From NCBI GenBank assembly GCA_015486895.1, contig WFQT01000188.1, forward strand, positions 1-40,972: DNA of 40,972 nucleotides, in the 5' to 3' direction. Every line of letters begins with the position of its first letter. The stretch's first letter is position 1. Under the pieces are notes generated by a model. That model was not told where the DNA came from and made no database searches. It was given only the letters and a program-made list of their open reading frames with translations. The position numbers were made by a program, and so were the translations under genes. Origin of the DNA: Anaerolineae bacterium (GTDB lineage Bacteria; Chloroflexota; Anaerolineae; JAADDB01). Of the stretch, positions 37,413 through 40,972 are shown in pieces.

Positions 37413-39230
37413 ATGTCAGGAAAGATGAGGCTGTTGTTAGTCATGTTATTCTTCGGCATTGGGCTGGTTATGTTGCCTCGCAGCGTGGTGTACGCACAGA
37501 ATGTGGGGGGCGGGGGTACGACGGCTTCCAATGCTCAGATGTACCTTAACTTGCTAACGCCGAATGCCTTTACGATATCCACCGTTGCTGTCAATCATCG
37601 GCAGAAAATGAATACTACCGGCCTCAATAATACTCTTCTCGGTAAGCAGTTCAAGACAGCCGGCAAAAGCCTGCAAGCCGTCAAAGCCATCGACAGCCCC
37701 AGAATCGATGGCGACCTTAGTGAATGGGCTAACGTGCCTTATGTGACGTTGAATGCCTCCACGGCGGACTACCATGCCGGCAAAGAACCTTATCCAAGCA
37801 CAACCGATTTGAGTATGAATGTTTTTTCCGCCTGGAATGATTCATTTGTTTGGTTTGCTTTCGCGGTCACAGACGATGTGATTGTAGAAGATAGTACATC
37901 TCTATGGAAGGACGATGAGATAGAGCTGGGTATTGATGGACTAAATGATCACGAGGCACACTGGTTTGAAGATGATCATCAGTATTTATTCACGGCCAAC
38001 GGTCGCGACAGTGACTTTGGGCAAAGGACGCCCACCGCTATAACTTTCGCCGTTCGGAGGGTGTTGGGCGGTTGGAACGTAGAGGTCCGAATTCCGCGTT
38101 CCGAACTTGGCTTTGCCAGCACGCCTTTGCTTGTCAACCAGATAATCGGTTTCAATTTGGGTCTTCATGACGATGATGATGGTGGTGATTATGATACCCA
38201 TCTCATTTGGCGCGGAAATAGTACAAACAACAGCCAGGATTATGGGAAGTTGATTCTGAGCGGGTTGACGTATGCCTTTCAAGCTACGCCCACGCCTGAA
38301 CCAACGGTTATCCCTACTGTTACCCCAACGCCTACACCTACGTCAATGCCTGCGCCTGATAACGACGACATAGATAGAGCTACGTACATATCGGTGTCTG
38401 CTGCTTCTTTTGCCAGCACATACACTGAAAAAACTTCAGGAGCCACGACTGCGGCAGATGATCCGAATCTGGAATGCGTTTCGGGTCAAAGATACCATTC
38501 AGTTTGGTATCGCATTACGCCATTGGTGAATAGTCGGCTAACGATTGATACTTTCGGGAGTCAGTACGACACAGTGTTGGCTGTCTGGACAGGAAAACGT
38601 GGTGCCTTGCATTCTGTTGGGTGCAATGATGACAGCGATGGACAATCTCAGTCCCGTCTCGCCGTTGATGTGCGGGCAGGGACAGTCTATTATATTGAAA
38701 TCGTTGGTTTCAGTGTAGAAAGCTATGGCAACCTCACTTTCAATGTGTACTCTGTTCCGTCAGTGTCCACTGCGACGCCTACACCTACGGCAATGTTTAC
38801 ACCGACGCCAACAAATACGCCTGCTCTGCAGTTCATTCCCTGGTTGCCGGTTCGTCACTTCGTGTGCGGCGCATATGAACCCAACAATAACAGATACCAA
38901 AATCCCTGGGGACCGCTTCTCACTGGCTATTCCTATAATGCTATGTTGTGTGCGAAAGATCCTGAGGACAACTATTATTTTGATACGACGACTACTGATA
39001 ACGTGCAGATTAGCTTGCAATTACCCAGCAAATTGGTCAGCCATACGGCAATCTGGCTTTATGCGCAAAGCGACTTGAACAAGACTGTCTGCGGCACCGG
39101 GCCGGTCACGGTAGCTGATTACAGTAAGACATGTCATATTACCCACACGGGGCGCTATATTATCAACATCTACACTGATGGCGTAGTAGACAATGTTCAT
39201 CCGTATATATTGCGGATGACTTACCGGTAG
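37413..39230 (+). CDS. Secreted protein: CBM9-like domain, PPC-like domain, C-terminal Cys-containing domain
   Basis: Signal peptide; DSPRIDGDLSEWANVPYV...WNDSFVWFAFAVTDDVI...DDEIELGIDG (CBM9-like); CVSGQRYHSVWYRI...; C-terminal domain matches the end of the NHL protein. Confidence 0.88.
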   Translation: MSGKMRLLLVMLFFGIGLVMLPRSVVYAQNVGGGGTTASNAQMYLNLLTPNAFTISTVAVNHRQKMNTTGLNNTLLGKQFKTAGKSLQAVKAIDSPRIDGDLSEWANVPYVTLNASTADYHAGKEPYPSTTDLSMNVFSAWNDSFVWFAFAVTDDVIVEDSTSLWKDDEIELGIDGLNDHEAHWFEDDHQYLFTANGRDSDFGQRTPTAITFAVRRVLGGWNVEVRIPRSELGFASTPLLVNQIIGFNLGLHDDDDGGDYDTHLIWRGNSTNNSQDYGKLILSGLTYAFQATPTPEPTVIPTVTPTPTPTSMPAPDNDDIDRATYISVSAASFASTYTEKTSGATTAADDPNLECVSGQRYHSVWYRITPLVNSRLTIDTFGSQYDTVLAVWTGKRGALHSVGCNDDSDGQSQSRLAVDVRAGTVYYIEIVGFSVESYGNLTFNVYSVPSVSTATPTPTAMFTPTPTNTPALQFIPWLPVRHFVCGAYEPNNNRYQNPWGPLLTGYSYNAMLCAKDPEDNYYFDTTTTDNVQISLQLPSKLVSHTAIWLYAQSDLNKTVCGTGPVTVADYSKTCHITHTGRYIINIYTDGVVDNVHPYILRMTYR

Positions 39231-39637
39231 GCGATAGTGTAACAAGCCTCCGAGAGAGACGGAGTTATAAAAAGAGTGTGGATAACCTCATTGTAACGGG
39301 CGACATTTTTCGATTCAGTACGCAAATGAACTTATCTTGTAGTGTCCTTCCGTTTTCGACGACAATCTTACCATGGGTTTGTGAAGGTTCTGTGAAGAGC
39401 TCCTGTTTTCTGGCAAGTTAACAGGGGCAGGTAGAGCATGACGCCCTGCGTTCTGTTTTCTATTTGTCATTTTTGGCTATCAATATTGACCGCTTGATAC
39501 GGGTTTCTGATATCAAGTTGATAAAGGTTTTGGGCTGTGATACGTTTGCCTAAGACAGATGCAACCAAAGGTGAGCCGATCGACTCAATATCATGTGGAA
39601 AGCAAACGTCACTACTCGCAAGGAGATATTTGTCACA

Positions 39638-39655
39638 GCGGCGACACGTTGCCGC
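39638..39655 (+). repeat. REP-like hairpin upstream of transposase
   Basis: GCGGCGACACGTTGCCGC imperfect palindrome. Confidence 0.65.
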
Positions 39656-39676
39656 AGGGCAAAAACGGAGGACTGT

Positions 39677-40204
39677 ATGAACTGGCCACATGCTCCTACC
39701 CATTGGCTGTTCGAGCCGGGCATCTATGTTGTCACTGCAGCCACCTATAAAAAAGTGCACTACCTCAACACTCCGGTCCGGAAAGATTTCTTTCAACAAT
39801 CCTTGTTTGCCATCGCTGCAGAGTTTGGCTGGCGTTTGCAGGCTTGGGCGATTCTGATCAATCACTATCACTTTGTTGCAGCATCTCCTGAAAACCCGGA
39901 AACGTTGCGCCGATTGATCGGCAAACTACACATGACCACCGCCAAGGAAATTAACCGCCAGGATGGGCAGCATGGACGCAGAGTGTGGTATCAGTACTGG
40001 GATACTCGCGTTACCTATCAGAAATCTTATCTGGCGCGGTTGAATTATGTCAACAATAATCCTGTTAAGCATGGATTGGTGGGTAATGCCGAGAATTATC
40101 CCTGGTGCTCGGCAGCATGGTTTGCTCAGAATGCATCGCTGGCATTTGTAGAGACCGTAAAGCGGTTCAAAATAGATCGTGTGAACGTTTACGATGACTT
40201 TTGA
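39677..40204 (+). CDS. REP-associated tyrosine transposase (RAYT/Y1_Tnp, IS200-like)
   Basis: Histidine motif NHYHFV (HUH-type), WYQYWDTRVTYQKSYLARLNYVNNNPVKHGLV, NYPWCSAAWF; gga ggA upstream of ATG 39677. Confidence 0.9.
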   Translation: MNWPHAPTHWLFEPGIYVVTAATYKKVHYLNTPVRKDFFQQSLFAIAAEFGWRLQAWAILINHYHFVAASPENPETLRRLIGKLHMTTAKEINRQDGQHGRRVWYQYWDTRVTYQKSYLARLNYVNNNPVKHGLVGNAENYPWCSAAWFAQNASLAFVETVKRFKIDRVNVYDDF

Positions 40205-40261
40205 TCTTGAATTGCGCTTTGGACTGCTTTGGACTGCGCTATCTTGATGGCGCTTTCAAAA

Positions 40262-40279
40262 GCGGCGACACGTCGCCGC
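40262..40279 (+). repeat. REP-like hairpin downstream of transposase
   Basis: GCGGCGACACGTCGCCGC, perfect stem; same orientation and one nucleotide different from the upstream copy. Confidence 0.7.
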
Positions 40280-40330
40280 AGACCAAAGTGGGCTGTGCCA
40301 CCTTGATGGCGCTTTCAAAGGCGGCCAGGC

Positions 40331-40903
40331 TCACAACCGCGTGCGCTGCTTGATCCGCCGCCCACGGCCGCGCGTTCGTCGCGGCGGACGAGGGGGCTGC
40401 ACGACGAAGGTGAGTTTCTCCAACATGTTCAACGACACTTCGGTCGGCACCAACTGTCCCAAGATGGTCAGCAGGACGCGAACACGCTCCGGGCCGGAAA
40501 GCTGGCGGTCGAACAAAGCGTACTTCCCTTTTAAGGCGCCTTTGGTAATGGCCACGCGATCACCTTTGTGGAAAAGCTGCCCCCGGGCGTAAACTTCCCC
40601 GCGCGTTTGGGCGATGTAAGCCCGGACACTCTCGATCACGTCTTCCGGAACCGGCAGGAGTTGGTTGTCGAATTTGGGCAGGCTGCGCACGCCCGGCGTT
40701 TGCCGAAGCGCGTAAATGGGGAATTCTTCCAGGTTCAGGCGCACAAACAAATAGTGCGGAAAAAACGGCACGCCCTCTTTTACCTGCCCCTCCGGAGACC
40801 AGAGAGGCAGGTAAACTTCCTGTTGGAGTATCGCCTCGATGAAAAAAGCAACCTTTTGTTCCCAGTGCGGCTTCGTATAAACCAAATACCATTGTACCGA
40901 CAT
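40331..40903 (-). CDS. NusG/RfaH-like transcription (anti)termination factor
   Basis: MSVQWYLVYTKPHWEQKVAFFIE...VYLPLW...PFFPHYLFVRLNLEEFPIYALRQTPGVRSLPKFDNQLLPVPEDVIESVRAYI (NusG-N) and GDRVAITKGALKGKYALFDRQ (KOW). Confidence 0.9.
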   Translation of the reverse strand: MSVQWYLVYTKPHWEQKVAFFIEAILQQEVYLPLWSPEGQVKEGVPFFPHYLFVRLNLEEFPIYALRQTPGVRSLPKFDNQLLPVPEDVIESVRAYIAQTRGEVYARGQLFHKGDRVAITKGALKGKYALFDRQLSGPERVRVLLTILGQLVPTEVSLNMLEKLTFVVQPPRPPRRTRGRGRRIKQRTRL

Positions 40904-40972
40904 ATGACGTACTCCTCAGAAAATAAAATGAGACGCAGATAAACGCAGGCTGCGCACGCAGATAAAAAATCA

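Noticed and set aside
39248-39264. CTCCG-N7-CGGAG hairpin after the CBM9-like gene as a terminator
   Set aside because: Only a 5-bp stem and no clear T-run; too weak to call.
39593-39676. Longer start for the RAYT transposase
   Set aside because: The upstream codons overlap the REP-like hairpin and the ATG at 39677 has a better RBS and matches the family start (MNWPHAPTHWLFEPGIYVVTA).

Overview
The 41-kb window looks chromosomal and probably Chloroflexota-like, judged only from style: Thr-Pro 'TPTPT' linkers, many Ser/Thr kinases and SH3b domains. This taxonomic guess is an inference. Nearly all genes are on the + strand. The core is a phospho-signalling plus cytoskeleton locus. In order it encodes: a double-FHA protein (5'-truncated by the window edge); a membrane VWA protein with a degenerate FHA-like cytoplasmic domain and acidic tail; a large tubulin/FtsZ-like protein with an intact GGTGSGT signature; a second, homologous tubulin-like protein with a destroyed signature and two TM helices; a membrane Ser/Thr kinase with a zinc-ribbon; a pseudokinase translationally coupled to a multi-SH3b membrane protein; a lipoprotein with a second C-terminal TM anchor; two tandem paralogous kinases with duplicated helical/Ig-like modules; a 5-TM SH3b protein; and further kinases with SH3b, DUF4115-like or other C-termini. 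It also contains a 12 x 47-aa NHL-repeat/PA14 secreted protein and a CBM9-like secreted protein that share the same Cys-containing C-terminal domain. Evidence of birth and death includes a kinase fragment and a decayed copy of the SH3b membrane gene. The right end has a RAYT-type (Y1) transposase flanked by REP-like hairpins, and a convergent NusG/RfaH-like gene. The candidate undescribed system is a kinase/FHA-controlled two-subunit (GTPase plus membrane pseudo-GTPase) tubulin-like machine with a VWA partner. No tRNA, rRNA or CRISPR was recognised.
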